Shown piece by piece: positions 1-8,111 of a stretch of DNA of 64,000 nucleotides; within the stretch, counting starts at the first letter, position 1; the number at the start of each line of letters is the position of its first letter. The notes beneath the pieces were generated by a model. That model was not told the origin of the DNA and ran no database searches. It was given only the letters and a program-made list of their open reading frames with translations. Position numbers and translations under genes: made by a program. The stretch is from Salinispora vitiensis (GTDB lineage: Bacteria; Actinomycetota; Actinomycetes; Mycobacteriales; Micromonosporaceae), in assembly GCF_000378825.1 (NCBI RefSeq), contig NZ_KB900388.1, forward strand, positions 1,549,947-1,613,946, read 5' to 3'.

Positions 1-1566
1 CGGGGCGACTCGTCCGCGACGGAGGATGAGGCACGCGCCGACCCGCGGGCGTGGATCGGACTCGCCGTGATGACCGCGGCCAGCATGCTGATCGCAATGG
101 ACAACACCGTGTTGTTCCTCAGCCTGCCGCAGATCACCGCCGACCTCAATGCCAGTGGGCCACAGATGCTCTGGATCCAGGACATCTACGGCTTCCTCGT
201 CGCTGGGCTGCTGATCACCATGGGTACCGTCGGCGACCGGATCGGACGCAAACGGCTGCTGATGATCGGTGCCGCGGCGTTCGGCGCGGCGTCATTGATG
301 GCCGCGTACTCCACAAGCGCCGAGATACTGATCGCCGCCCGCGGCATCCTCGGCATCGCCGGCGCCGCGCTGGTGCCGACGATCCTGGGCCTGGTAAGCG
401 GCCTCTTCGTCAATCCGAAGGAGCGCACCCGGGCCATCGCGGTGCTGATGACCTGCTTCACCCTCGGCGGCGCGATCGGGCCGCTCGTGGGCGGCGCCTT
501 GCTCGAGAACTACTGGTGGGGTGCGGTATTCATCATCGCCGTGCCGATGATGGCATTGGTGCTGCTGGTCACGCCGCTGCTGCTCGACGGCCCTACGACA
601 ACCCTGCCCGGCAAGCTCGACCTGCCCAGCGTCGGCCTTTCCCTGGTCTCCATTCTGCCGATCACCTTCGGCTTCAAGGAACTGGCCAGCGACGGCCTGT
701 CGTGGCCGGTCGTGGTCGGCACCGTTGCCGGCACCGGCTTCACCGTACTGTTCCTCCGGAGGCAGTACCGCCTCGAGAGCCCCCTGCTGGACCTGCGCCT
801 GTTCCGCAACCGCGCGTTCAGCGTGTCACTGGGCGCGCTGCTGCTCGGGCAGTTCGCGATCGGCGGCATGCTGCTCCTACTGCCCCAGTACTTCCAGCTG
901 GTGCTTGGCGAAACCCCGCTGCGGGCGGGCTTGTGGCTGCTTCCGGGCACCGTGGTCTTCGCGCTGACGGCCATGCTCATCCCCACCATCGCGGCCAAGG
1001 TTCGGCGCGACCGGCTGCTCGCGGGCACCCTGTTCGTCGCGGCCGCGGGATACGTCCAACTCGCCCTGGTGGGCCCCGGGTCGGGCCACTGGAGGCTGGT
1101 GATCGGCATGGTGGTCGTCCTCGCCGGGATGGCGCCGCTGGTGCTCCTGGTCACCGACCTGGCGGTGTCCAGCGCTCCGCCGGAGCGGGCCGGGGCCGCC
1201 GCCGCGATGTCCACTACCAGCACGGAGTTCGGTATCGCACTCGGCGTCGCCGCGCTCGGCAGTGTCCTCACCGCCGTGTACACCAGAGTGCTGAGTCCCA
1301 TGCCAGCGGGCGTGCCGGAGGCAGACGCCGCCGCGGCCCGCGAAAGCCTCGCCCGGGCGAGCAACGTCGCTGGTGCGCTGCCCGATCCGGCCAGTGGCGA
1401 GCTGTTGACCGTGGCCAGGGAAGCGTTCGTAACCGGATTCAACGCCGTAGGTGTCATCAGCGCGGTGGTGGCGGTCGGCGCGGCGATCACCGTGAAGGTG
1501 CTGCTGCGCAATGGGTCCGAGCGGACCGATCACGCCGACTCGCCACGCGGAGAAAGGAATCGCTGA
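1..1566 (+). CDS. MFS multidrug exporter, DHA2 (14-TM) type, 5' end outside window
   Basis: Proton-driven drug efflux pump of the inner membrane. The reading frame is open from the first base, so the N-terminus lies upstream; the GTG-ATG at 67-72 is probably internal because the preceding codons read into a first membrane helix. Visible family marks are the A-like motif GDRIGRKR after TM2 (around nt 230-255), GAAxVPTILGLVSGLF, the TM5 stretch GGAIGPLVGGAL and about 14 hydrophobic segments over 521 residues, which fits the QacA/SmvA/LfrA group. It ends one base before the next small ORF, suggesting co-transcription. Substrate cannot be told from sequence; association with nearby biosynthetic remnants would fit self-resistance, but that is inference. 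Confidence 0.85.
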   Translation, partial: RGDSSATEDEARADPRAWIGLAVMTAASMLIAMDNTVLFLSLPQITADLNASGPQMLWIQDIYGFLVAGLLITMGTVGDRIGRKRLLMIGAAAFGAASLMAAYSTSAEILIAARGILGIAGAALVPTILGLVSGLFVNPKERTRAIAVLMTCFTLGGAIGPLVGGALLENYWWGAVFIIAVPMMALVLLVTPLLLDGPTTTLPGKLDLPSVGLSLVSILPITFGFKELASDGLSWPVVVGTVAGTGFTVLFLRRQYRLESPLLDLRLFRNRAFSVSLGALLLGQFAIGGMLLLLPQYFQLVLGETPLRAGLWLLPGTVVFALTAMLIPTIAAKVRRDRLLAGTLFVAAAGYVQLALVGPGSGHWRLVIGMVVVLAGMAPLVLLVTDLAVSSAPPERAGAAAAMSTTSTEFGIALGVAALGSVLTAVYTRVLSPMPAGVPEADAAAARESLARASNVAGALPDPASGELLTVAREAFVTGFNAVGVISAVVAVGAAITVKVLLRNGSERTDHADSPRGERNR

Positions 1567-1567
1567 C

Positions 1568-1723
1568 ATGACCAAAATGACCAAGGAGGACCGGGAGCAG
1601 TTCCTGGCCGCGGTGCACATCGGTGTGCTGACGGTTGCCGGCGTCGGTGGCAGCGCGCCGTTGTCGGTTCCGCTCGGTTACCTATACGAATCGAGTGATG
1701 AAATCAGATTCGTCACTGTCTAA
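1568..1723 (+). pseudogene. Truncated pyridoxamine-5'-phosphate-oxidase-like (PPOX/split-barrel) protein
   Basis: ATG at 1568, one base after the MFS stop and preceded by GAAAGG. The 51 residues (MTKMTKEDREQFLAAVHIGVL...SVPLGYLYESSDEIRFVT) match the start of actinobacterial PPOX-class flavin-binding proteins, which normally run to 130-170 aa. Homology stops abruptly at about nt 1720, where unrelated DNA begins, so the gene has lost its last two thirds. The fragment lacks the FMN or F420 pocket and is unlikely to be functional. The break probably marks the left edge of inserted or rearranged DNA. Confidence 0.6.
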
Positions 1724-1810
1724 CCAGGAGGGACGTCTGCGGGCGGGGTGGGTGAGGTGGGTGCAGCCGCCCTGGTGATCATGTATGTCTGAGGACAACC
1801 CCACGGCCGC

Positions 1811-3115
1811 ATGACCGCCCCACCGCCGCCGGTCCTCGTCGTCGGATACGGGCCGGTCGGTCAGGTGCGGGCGCTGCTGCTGGCCCGGCATGGGCATCCG
1901 GTCACGGTGGTCGAACGCTGGGCCGAGCCGTACCCGATGCCCCGGGCCACCGTCTTCGACGGCGAGACGGCTCGGACCCTGGCGGCGCTCGGCCTCGGCC
2001 CGGCGTTCGACGCGATCGGGGTGGCGGTGGACGCGTACGACTGGCGCAACGCCGACGGCAAGCCGTTGATGCGGGTGGCCTTTGCGTCCCCCGGGGCGTA
2101 CGGGTGGCCGGACGCCACCGCGTTCGACCAGCCCGCCCTGGAAGCGGCGCTGGCCGAGCGGGCCGCCGAGCCCGGGATCCGCGACCTCATCACGGTCCTG
2201 CGCGGGCACACGGCGGCCGGGATCGAACAGAACGCTGACGCCGTCAGTCTGACCGCGCAGAGACCGGACGGCGGCGCCCGGACACTGGCCGGCTCGCGGC
2301 TGATCGGCTGCGACGGCGCCAACAGCTTCGTCCGTACGGCGATCGGCGCCTCCGTCACCGACCTCGGGTTCTCCTACGACTGGCTGCTCTGCGATGTAGT
2401 GCCGCGCGAGGAGAACGCCTTCGGCACCGCCAACGCCGGCCGGCCGCTGACCGGGGTGGGCGTGGCGATGCTAGCCACACTGGATGGTCGCAGCCGGGCC
2501 ATCGCACCACCTGCACGCCACCGCCGCCGCCTGGTCCATCCACACCGCCGGCAGCGCCTAGACGTGCTCGCCTCCGCCGAGGCCGAGCGGCGAGGCGACG
2601 CCCTCACCGCCGCCGCGATCCTGCGTAGCCCCATTCACGGCACCATCCACACCATCGGCGGACACGCCGACCCGGTGGCCACGCTGACCGCCGACCGGCC
2701 CCCACCGCGCACCCAGACGTGGGCGGAGCGCATCCAACGCCTAGACGGCCGGCTGACGTGGCTCGCCGGCATGTACCGACTCCCGGCCGGGCGCGACCCG
2801 ATCCGGCGCATCCTCCACGCCCTACCCGCCCTCACCCTGCCGCCCCGCGCCCTCGCCCTTCTTGTCCTGCATCTCGCTGATGAGGACGAACTGGTCCGCG
2901 GCTGGCTCAACCAGCCGCCCTACCGCACGCGGATACCGGGCGACTGCCCCGGATGCCAGCGCTGTTCCCTCGAGGTGACCGTCGGGCCCGCCGCCGCCCG
3001 CACCGTCGTATGCCCCGCCGACTGCCGACACACCCCCGACTGCCGGTGCCCCGGCGGCGTGGACGGTGTACGGCACATCTGGCCCCGACATGCTGTCGTC
3101 ACTGCACCACCGTGA
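1811..3115 (+). CDS. Chimeric ORF: N-terminal FAD monooxygenase fragment joined to an unknown Cys-rich C-terminal part
   Basis: Residues 1 to ~215 look like a PHBH-type aromatic hydroxylase: nucleotide-binding GYGPVG near the N-terminus (the family has GxGxxG), VVERW, the RATVFDGETAR segment, and the DG motif LIGCDGANSFVR. The monooxygenase region stops at about nt 2470, with the substrate and C-terminal domains missing. The rest (LRSPIHGTIHTIGGHADP...) is unrelated, ends in a cysteine cluster (CPGCQRC, then CPADC, CRCPG) and looks like an accessory actinobacterial protein. A separate start for the second half cannot be excluded. The hydroxylase is certainly non-functional as such; whether the fusion is translated is unknown. 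Confidence 0.55.
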   Translation: MTAPPPPVLVVGYGPVGQVRALLLARHGHPVTVVERWAEPYPMPRATVFDGETARTLAALGLGPAFDAIGVAVDAYDWRNADGKPLMRVAFASPGAYGWPDATAFDQPALEAALAERAAEPGIRDLITVLRGHTAAGIEQNADAVSLTAQRPDGGARTLAGSRLIGCDGANSFVRTAIGASVTDLGFSYDWLLCDVVPREENAFGTANAGRPLTGVGVAMLATLDGRSRAIAPPARHRRRLVHPHRRQRLDVLASAEAERRGDALTAAAILRSPIHGTIHTIGGHADPVATLTADRPPPRTQTWAERIQRLDGRLTWLAGMYRLPAGRDPIRRILHALPALTLPPRALALLVLHLADEDELVRGWLNQPPYRTRIPGDCPGCQRCSLEVTVGPAAARTVVCPADCRHTPDCRCPGGVDGVRHIWPRHAVVTAPP

Positions 3116-3150
3116 CCGCAGCCTAGGCGGCGACTACCCTCTGACACAGC

Positions 3151-3186
3151 TTGACGTTATATACCGTCCAACGTAATCTGCTCTAC
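3151..3186 (+). promoter_or_regulatory. Promoter and possible operator of the PadR gene (leaderless)
   Basis: TTGACG at 3151-3156 and TAATCT at 3174-3179 are separated by 17 bp, an excellent housekeeping-sigma promoter. The expected transcription start falls at or within a few bases of the ATG at 3187, so the mRNA should be leaderless. An inverted repeat ACGTT (3154-3158) / AACGT (3170-3174) spans the spacer and overlaps both elements, as expected for an autoregulatory PadR operator. The operator is inferred from placement only. Confidence 0.6.
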
Positions 3187-3546
3187 ATGGCATCAATGCA
3201 GGAACCAACGTTCCTGATCCTCACCGCACTCGCGACAGGACCCAAACACGGCTACGGAATCACCCGGGAAGTCACCGAACTCTCCGAAGGAACAGTCACC
3301 CTACGAGCCGGCACCCTCTACGGAGCCCTCGACCGTCTCGTCGAACAAGAACTCGTCGCAGTCGACCGGCAAGAGGTCGTCGACGGGCGGCTACGCCGCT
3401 ACTACCGCCTCACTGACACCGGCGCCGCCCGACTCGCCGAACAAGCCCGCCGACTCCGCACACACGCCGCGGCAGCCGAAAGCCGACTACAAAACCGACC
3501 CGACTCGGCACTCGGACTCCCCAACGCCTTCGGTGCTCCCGCATGA
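3187..3546 (+). CDS. PadR-family transcriptional regulator
   Basis: A 119-aa winged-helix repressor. It has the typical PadR opening EPTFLILTALATGPKHGYGI, the recognition region TLRAGTLYGALDRL and wing LRRYYRLTDTGAARL. The ATG at 3187 is preferred over the TTG at 3151 because the latter lies inside the -35 element. The stop overlaps the start of the next gene (ATGA at 3543-3546), so the membrane protein is translationally coupled and probably the regulated partner. This regulator plus permease-like protein pairing is common in actinomycetes, where such PadR proteins respond to membrane-active compounds; the ligand here is unknown. Confidence 0.88.
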   Translation: MASMQEPTFLILTALATGPKHGYGITREVTELSEGTVTLRAGTLYGALDRLVEQELVAVDRQEVVDGRLRRYYRLTDTGAARLAEQARRLRTHAAAAESRLQNRPDSALGLPNAFGAPA

Positions 3547-4637
3547 CCGCCTCGGGGGAGGTCATGCCAGAACAGCGGGCACACATCGAATTAGAACGCT
3601 GGCACCGGCGACTCTTGTGGGCATACCCGATCGGCTACCGCCGGACCCACGGCCAGGAAATCCTCACTACGCTGATGGACTCCGCCGAACCGGGCCAACG
3701 AAAGCCCCACCGGGCCGACGTAGCGGACCTGCTACGCGGAGCACTACGGCAGTGGTTCCGACTACCAACCGGCAAGTCGGCCGTCATAGCAGCCGTACTA
3801 ACGGCCATGACCCTCGGCGCCGTGGGGGCAGCCTCGGCCTCCTGGCTGGCGTGGCACATGAACGCCGATCTCCCGTCGGATACGGCAGCCGTGCAGACCG
3901 TCGAAATCGCCAGCGGAGCCCCACTGACCACACCGGAAGTCCGCCGGTATGACCGTCCACGGACGGTCTGGCGCAAGGTGACCGTGTCTGCCGCGCAAGG
4001 GATCTCAGTACCGGGTTGGTCGGTCGATGAAGCGCAGGCACGGCTGCGGGCCGACGGCTGGACGAGCAGGCCCGCCGAAACCATTTCCGCCTCGAGCCAA
4101 GGAGACGCGCGACTGGAAAAGATCGTCCAAAGGTTTCAGGCAACCCGGGACGGCCTTGTGCTCACCGTCACCACGGACACCACCCCTTCCGGTACGGTCC
4201 TGTCAACCGGAGAGATCTTCCCAGCGCAGCCGAAGTGGGAACCGGGAGCTATCTTGCTGGGCTGGTCCGTCGGAGCGGGCACCGGCTGGGTCCTCACCGG
4301 CTGGACGATGTACCACCTCCGACGCCGGTCGCTACCGCGCCGGCTGGCCGCTTTCGCGCTCGGCATCACCGCACTCAACTTCGCCGCCACATCCACCGTC
4401 AGCCTGTACGGGACGCTGGCCGAGCCCGTATTCACTGATCCCCCTGGCATCTACCCCTTCGCTCCAGCATATCGATGGATATTGATTAGTCCTGCCGCTG
4501 AATATGTCGGCGTAGCACTGGTCATCGGACTCACGATCCTCGTCCTAGCGGCCACGGGCCGCAACCAGACCAGCACAGCCCACGGCAACGACAACCTAGA
4601 GCGGCCCCGGGTTCAGCCCGCCGCACTCGCCGGCTGA
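3543..4637 (+). CDS. Membrane protein co-transcribed with PadR
   Basis: 364 aa. The N-terminal cytoplasmic part has HRRLLWAYPIGYRRTHGQEIL, the motif found at the front of actinobacterial proteins encoded beside PadR regulators (permease-prefix type). A hydrophobic segment follows at about residues 80-102, then an extracytoplasmic domain of ~130 residues, then three to four membrane segments in the C-terminal third. Its start overlaps the padR stop by four bases. No transporter motif is visible, so a sensor or accessory role for a membrane stress response is only a guess. The stop codon lies inside the right arm of a strong hairpin. Confidence 0.7.
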   Translation: MTASGEVMPEQRAHIELERWHRRLLWAYPIGYRRTHGQEILTTLMDSAEPGQRKPHRADVADLLRGALRQWFRLPTGKSAVIAAVLTAMTLGAVGAASASWLAWHMNADLPSDTAAVQTVEIASGAPLTTPEVRRYDRPRTVWRKVTVSAAQGISVPGWSVDEAQARLRADGWTSRPAETISASSQGDARLEKIVQRFQATRDGLVLTVTTDTTPSGTVLSTGEIFPAQPKWEPGAILLGWSVGAGTGWVLTGWTMYHLRRRSLPRRLAAFALGITALNFAATSTVSLYGTLAEPVFTDPPGIYPFAPAYRWILISPAAEYVGVALVIGLTILVLAATGRNQTSTAHGNDNLERPRVQPAALAG

Positions 4638-4647
4638 ACCCGGGGCC
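4603..4647 (+). terminator. Strong hairpin terminator of the padR operon
   Basis: Perfect 16-bp inverted repeat GGCCCCGGGTTCAGCC (4603-4618) / GGCTGAACCCGGGGCC (4632-4647) with a 13-nt loop. There is no T tract, as is usual in actinomycetes. The gene stop (4635-4637) lies in the right arm. Confidence 0.75.
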
Positions 4648-4722
4648 ACCTCCACTGCTAGAGGAGAGGCTCCTACCCGTCCTCACCGAGCCGCCCTATG
4701 CACGGGGACATACGCTCGAATC

Positions 4723-4992
4723 ATGGTCACTCTTGTCGGTCACCGCTACGGCACCGCCGCGCAGATCGCCCACGCCCTCGGCCCCGACATCACCGCCGCA
4801 CGCGTCCGTGACTGGGCCCGCCGCTCCCGCCGCACCGGCGACAAGCTGCACGGCCTCCTGCCCGCCCGCCACCTACCCGGGCAGGGGCGCGGCACCACCT
4901 GGTACCGCTACGACTAGGGCGCCCACGTGGAGATGCTCACCCGCGTCGCCGGCCGCGGCCGGGCGCGTGTCGAGTTGACGGCAGCCGCCTGA
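4723..4992 (+). pseudogene. Small HTH-like accessory protein interrupted by TAG
   Basis: The ORF from 4723 gives 64 aa (VTLVGHRYGTAAQIAHALGPDI...) resembling the small MerR/excisionase-like DNA-binding proteins of actinobacterial plasmids and integrative elements. TAG at 4915-4917 follows WYRYD, and the same frame continues with GAHVEMLTRVAGRGRARV to TGA at 4990. The continuation reads like the normal end of this protein type, so a CAG-to-TAG change is the likely history. The family assignment is from pattern memory and is modest. Confidence 0.4.
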
Positions 4993-5002
4993 CCGAGCAA
5001 TC

Positions 5003-5731
5003 GTGTTTTCACACATCCATCGCATAGGCGGAGTGCGCCCAAAGCCCCGATACCATGCACTTGTGTGGAACTTTCGTCGGCCGCCGACCGGTTTGAGTAG
5101 ACGTGCTCGCTCGTTCGTCGGCGTTCACGGAGTGTGGCTCGATGCGCCGCCGGTGAGCCAGTTTCGAGGCGCATGGCAGAAGGCGCAGGTTCCTGACGAG
5201 GTCATCGACCGCGCCGAGGCGTATCGGGCCCGGTGGGGTGGTCTTGTCCTGCCGTCCGCGCCGGGCATGCCCGAAGATGCGGCGGGCCCACGGATGCTCA
5301 GCGTGGACACGCCGGAGTGGGAAGACACCTTTGCTCCCAAGGGGTGGTTTTTCGAGGCCGGTCCACAACGCACCGCTGTGCCGTATTCATTCCTGATCGG
5401 ACCGGACGGCACATTCGGAATCGCCGGTGGCGACGATGGGCAGTGGATCCCGTTGTATTACAGCATCGACGGGTGGGTTGAGGCCCTGGCTCTGGCATGG
5501 GCGGCCATGGACATCGCGGACACGGTCACCAGGCTGACCGGTTCGGCCGTCGACCAGCTCGACCTGAACACCATGCAACCGGTCGCAGAGGTTGGTGGCA
5601 TCACCAACGGCTGGTGGTATCGGCCGGGTCTGCTCGCTGCCGTGTACTCGGGCGAGTCAGCGCTGTTCGCGAGGCCGGACTACCGCACCGCCTACCTGTA
5701 CGCCGGCAACATCGACGAGCAGTGGTTGTAA
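5003..5731 (+). CDS. Hypothetical protein
   Basis: Up to 242 aa; the GTG at 5063 (WNFRRPPTG...) is an equally good start. It is an acidic soluble protein with conserved-looking blocks PDEVIDRAEAYRARWGG, VPYSFLIGPDGTFGIAGG and IPLYYSIDGWVEALALAW. The overall pattern recalls SMI1/KNR4 (SUKH)-like immunity proteins of actinomycetes, but I cannot identify it firmly. No signal peptide or membrane segment is seen. It lies among phage/ICE-like fragments. Confidence 0.5.
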   Translation: MFSHIHRIGGVRPKPRYHALVWNFRRPPTGLSRRARSFVGVHGVWLDAPPVSQFRGAWQKAQVPDEVIDRAEAYRARWGGLVLPSAPGMPEDAAGPRMLSVDTPEWEDTFAPKGWFFEAGPQRTAVPYSFLIGPDGTFGIAGGDDGQWIPLYYSIDGWVEALALAWAAMDIADTVTRLTGSAVDQLDLNTMQPVAEVGGITNGWWYRPGLLAAVYSGESALFARPDYRTAYLYAGNIDEQWL

Positions 5732-5819
5732 CGCCGCTACGACATCGGCACGTGGAGGCGGGCAGGTCACAGGCTGGGACGGCCTGCCCGCACACCACAT
5801 ACCAGCACAGGGGGCGGTC

Positions 5820-6122
5820 GTGACGTATCCGGCTAGTCTCAGCATCCGCACCATCACCGGTGTCATCCTCACCGCCGACGGCGCCCCCGCTTCTGGCACG
5901 ATCCGGCTGACCCGGGCCATCCCCCTACAGGGCCCCGGCGACGACATCACCATCCAGCCCGGCGCGCACACCGCCACACTCGACACCACCGGTGCGTACA
6001 TTGTGCCCGTCTCGGACGACGTCGAGGCGACATCGGGTGCCGGCGCGCTGAACGCCCGCTTACCAGGTCTGGGGCGGCTGGACCTTTGCCCTGGCGGGTC
6101 AGGTTCCGCCGGCGGCGTCTGA
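5820..6122 (+). pseudogene. Truncated phage/ICE-type hypothetical protein
   Basis: GTG at 5820 starts a protein reading TYPASLSIRTITGVILTADG...GTIRLTRAIPL...ITIQPGAHTATLDTTGAYIVPV, a beta-rich sequence like phage structural or carboxypeptidase-regulatory-like domains. At about nt 6055-6061 the frame runs into the 3' side of an IS3 orfB fragment, so the C-terminus is lost. Function unknown. Confidence 0.4.
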
Positions 6123-6441
6123 CCCGGGCGGTCAGGCCGGAGGCGGCCATAAGCTGCGCGATCGTGTTGTCCGACACCTGCCAGCCCTGCTCGCGCAACT
6201 CGATCCCGACGCGAGGGCTGCCGTAGGTGCCGCCTGAGTCGTCGAACACCTTCCTGACCGCAGCCGACAACCGAGCACACCGGCCATCGCGGCGCGTTGA
6301 CGGCCGGTCACGCCACTTGTAGAACCATGACTCGGACACCCCCAACGCTCGGCAGGCGATCACGTGCGGCACGGAATGCTCGGTCCTCTGGGAAGCGATG
6401 AAGGCGGCCACGCTCACCGGCCCGTCGCCTCTTTGACCCAC
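6061..6441 (-). pseudogene. IS3 orfB N-terminal fragment
   Basis: Frame -1 relative to orfA. It shows the HTH_21-type region YGSPRVGIELREQGWQVSDNTIAQLM that precedes the integrase core in IS3 transposases. The integrase core with its three acidic residues is absent, so it cannot transpose. Confidence 0.75.
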
Positions 6442-6713
6442 AGGACCACGGATCGCTTGAGAACATCACGCTCCATCGCCAGCTCGGCGTTCTCCCGCCG
6501 CAACCGGGCCAGCTCCGCCCGCTCGTCCTCAGTAAGCTGCCCGGCAGCGGCCTCACCGCGCGTCTCACGGTCCCTCTTCACCCAGTTGGCCAGGGTCCCG
6601 CTGTTAATCCCCAGATCACGGGCGACCTGTGCGATCGACTTACCCGTCTCCCGCACGATGCGCACCGCGCCCGCGCGGAACTCCGGATCGAACTGGCGTC
6701 TCGTCTCAGCCAT
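6414..6713 (-). CDS. IS3-family transposase orfA
   Basis: 99 aa. N-terminal helix-turn-helix ([32 protein letters not shown] in two parts) is followed by a leucine-rich coiled coil ([29 protein letters not shown]). This is the complete DNA-binding subunit of an IS3 transposase. It overlaps orfB by 28 nt in the -1 frame, as required for frameshift fusion. Non-functional without orfB. Confidence 0.85.
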   Translation of the reverse strand: MAETRRQFDPEFRAGAVRIVRETGKSIAQVARDLGINSGTLANWVKRDRETRGEAAAGQLTEDERAELARLRRENAELAMERDVLKRSVVLWVKEATGR

Positions 6714-6776
6714 GAACCTCTATCCCTCAAGCTCTGGCCTCCACGCTACGAGGGGAAGGGCATTCCCGGTTACGCG

Positions 6777-7480
6777 GCCGCAATGGAGACCGACCGCTAC
6801 GGGCCGGTGAAGGTGCCATCACAACCTCCTCAGCCCGTCCAGCACGGACCGCCGCAATGGAGACCGACCGCTACGGGCCGGTGAAGGGCAGTGCTTGACA
6901 TCGTGTTGTGGGGTTGCCAGCCTGCCGCAATGGAGACCGACCGCTACGGGCCGGTGAAGGCGCCTACGCTCGCGACAACCAGCCCGATACTGCCGCCGCC
7001 GCAATGGAGACCGACCGCTACGGGCCGGTGAAGGTCGCCGCGGATACACGCACCTACCGGGCCTTCGCGCCTGCCGCAATGGAGACCGACCGCTACGGGC
7101 CGGTGAAGGGGACAGCAGGCGGCAGAGATCTTCCAGCAAGTCGCGGCCGCAATGGAGACCGACCGCTACGGGCCGGTGAAGGAGGTGCCGCAGCGCCGAA
7201 CGGATCCGCGACCGAGACCGGCCGCAATGGAGACCGACCGCTACGGGCCGGTGAAGGCACGTGCCCTGCCCTAGTGGTGCGCCCTGGGCGGCCATGCCGC
7301 AATGGAGACCGACCGCTACGGGCCGGTGAAGGGGCGATCTACTGTGAGTGACCCGGCCACTACCCGGGCCGCAATGGAGACCGACCGCTACGGGCCGGTG
7401 AAGGGTCGAGCTCGGCGACCTGGTCGGCCTGGCGCCGGTCAACGCCGCAATGGAGACCGACCGCTACGGGCCGGTGAAGG
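6777..7480 (-). CRISPR. CRISPR array 1: 10 identical 37-nt repeats, 9 spacers
   Basis: Repeats start at 6777, 6851, 6924, 6998, 7073, 7146, 7221, 7296, 7368 and 7444. All are identical, beginning GCCGCAATGGAGACC and ending CCGGTGAAGG on the plus strand. Spacers are 35-39 nt. Read on the minus strand the repeat ends in ATTGCGGC, like the 5' handle of type I crRNAs, and contains a short ACCG...CGGT stem. The leader-like sequence shared with array 2 is on the right (7481-7901), so transcription is inferred to run leftward, away from the cas genes. The small ORFs covering this stretch are repeat artefacts. Confidence 0.97.
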
Positions 7481-7901
7481 GGCTCGCGAGCAGCGAGGAT
7501 AGCCACCCATCATTGGCTAAACACTGACCGCCTGCCTGAAATGCTCCTTTGGCCCCCATTCTGAAGCTCGGAACCTACGGCGCATGGAGCACCCACTTCA
7601 GGTTCCTAGATCAACTGCAAGGTGCTCACAGAAAGCGAGCGCACGTTTGTGAAGTTCTCAAGGTTCGAGCCCCGGGCCAGACCGATTGTGATTCACGAGC
7701 TGCCATTGAACTGATCTCAGCAAGGAACGGACGCTGAGTCCATAGCCCCGACACCGCGTCAGGCCTGCGCGGGAGGTCGCGGCACAGAACTTCTGGGTTG
7801 GCCGACGCAACCGCCTTCTTCGCCCCGCCCTTGGACGCCACCCTCGCCCCTTCCCCCGGTTGCCGTCCGAAAATTCTATTGGTGGGCCGGGTAGGCGACA
7901 G
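7481..7901 (-). promoter_or_regulatory. Leader-like sequence of CRISPR array 1
   Basis: 421 bp directly abutting the last repeat and about 96% identical (roughly 15 differences) to 16275-16698 beside array 2. It contains nested inverted repeats GGAACCT (7570-7576)/AGGTTCC (7600-7606) and CTGAAG (7561-7566)/CTTCAG (7596-7601), conserved in both copies. No convincing gene is present. It should hold the array promoter and spacer-integration signals, as CRISPR leaders do; exact promoter elements are not clear. The following 7902-8111 is also non-coding and contains three copies of CGTAGCC at 8048-8070. Confidence 0.7.
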
Positions 7902-8111
7902 ACTATGCCCCGCCTGGCTCGTGGGCCTGACGTATCCGATCTTCGTCCCGATGGTTGACCGCAGAATATGGTTGGGCCCCGCCAGCTCCCCAGGAATTCG
8001 TAGGACAGCCAATGGCAGGTGTCCGGACGAGTAGCTGCGGGCAGTCGCCGTAGCCCGTAGCCCGTAGCCGTTGAGGATGTGCGCTGGCGCGGAACGCGGC
8101 AGGGCGGACTG

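Larger units (their letters stand above)
6061..6770 (-). mobile_element. IS3-family insertion sequence remnant
   Basis: Holds an intact orfA and the first ~125 codons of orfB, both on the minus strand. The orfB frame stops matching after LTRQGKGPAAPDLV at about 6061, so the catalytic DDE domain is gone. The deletion joins the IS directly to a phage-like gene. Its 5' end lies just before CRISPR array 1, whose first repeat begins at 6777. Confidence 0.8.

Noticed and set aside
1680..5731. Attachment sites of an integrative element
   Set aside because: I looked for direct repeats framing the phage/ICE-like genes and found none that I could support by eye.
6819..7502. Open frames of 60-207 codons across array 1 on both strands
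   Set aside because: They are created by the CRISPR repeat (repeating METDRYGPVKG- and RPVAVGLHCG-type translations) and have no independent coding signal. The same applies to array 2.
7655..7685. tRNA T-loop-like GGTTCGAGCCCC in both CRISPR leaders
   Set aside because: No matching T-stem, acceptor, D or anticodon arms around it in either copy, so it is not a tRNA gene.
7549..8034. ORFs within and just after the array-1 leader
   Set aside because: Not conserved in frame with the array-2 copy (indel at the extra T) and without ribosome sites.
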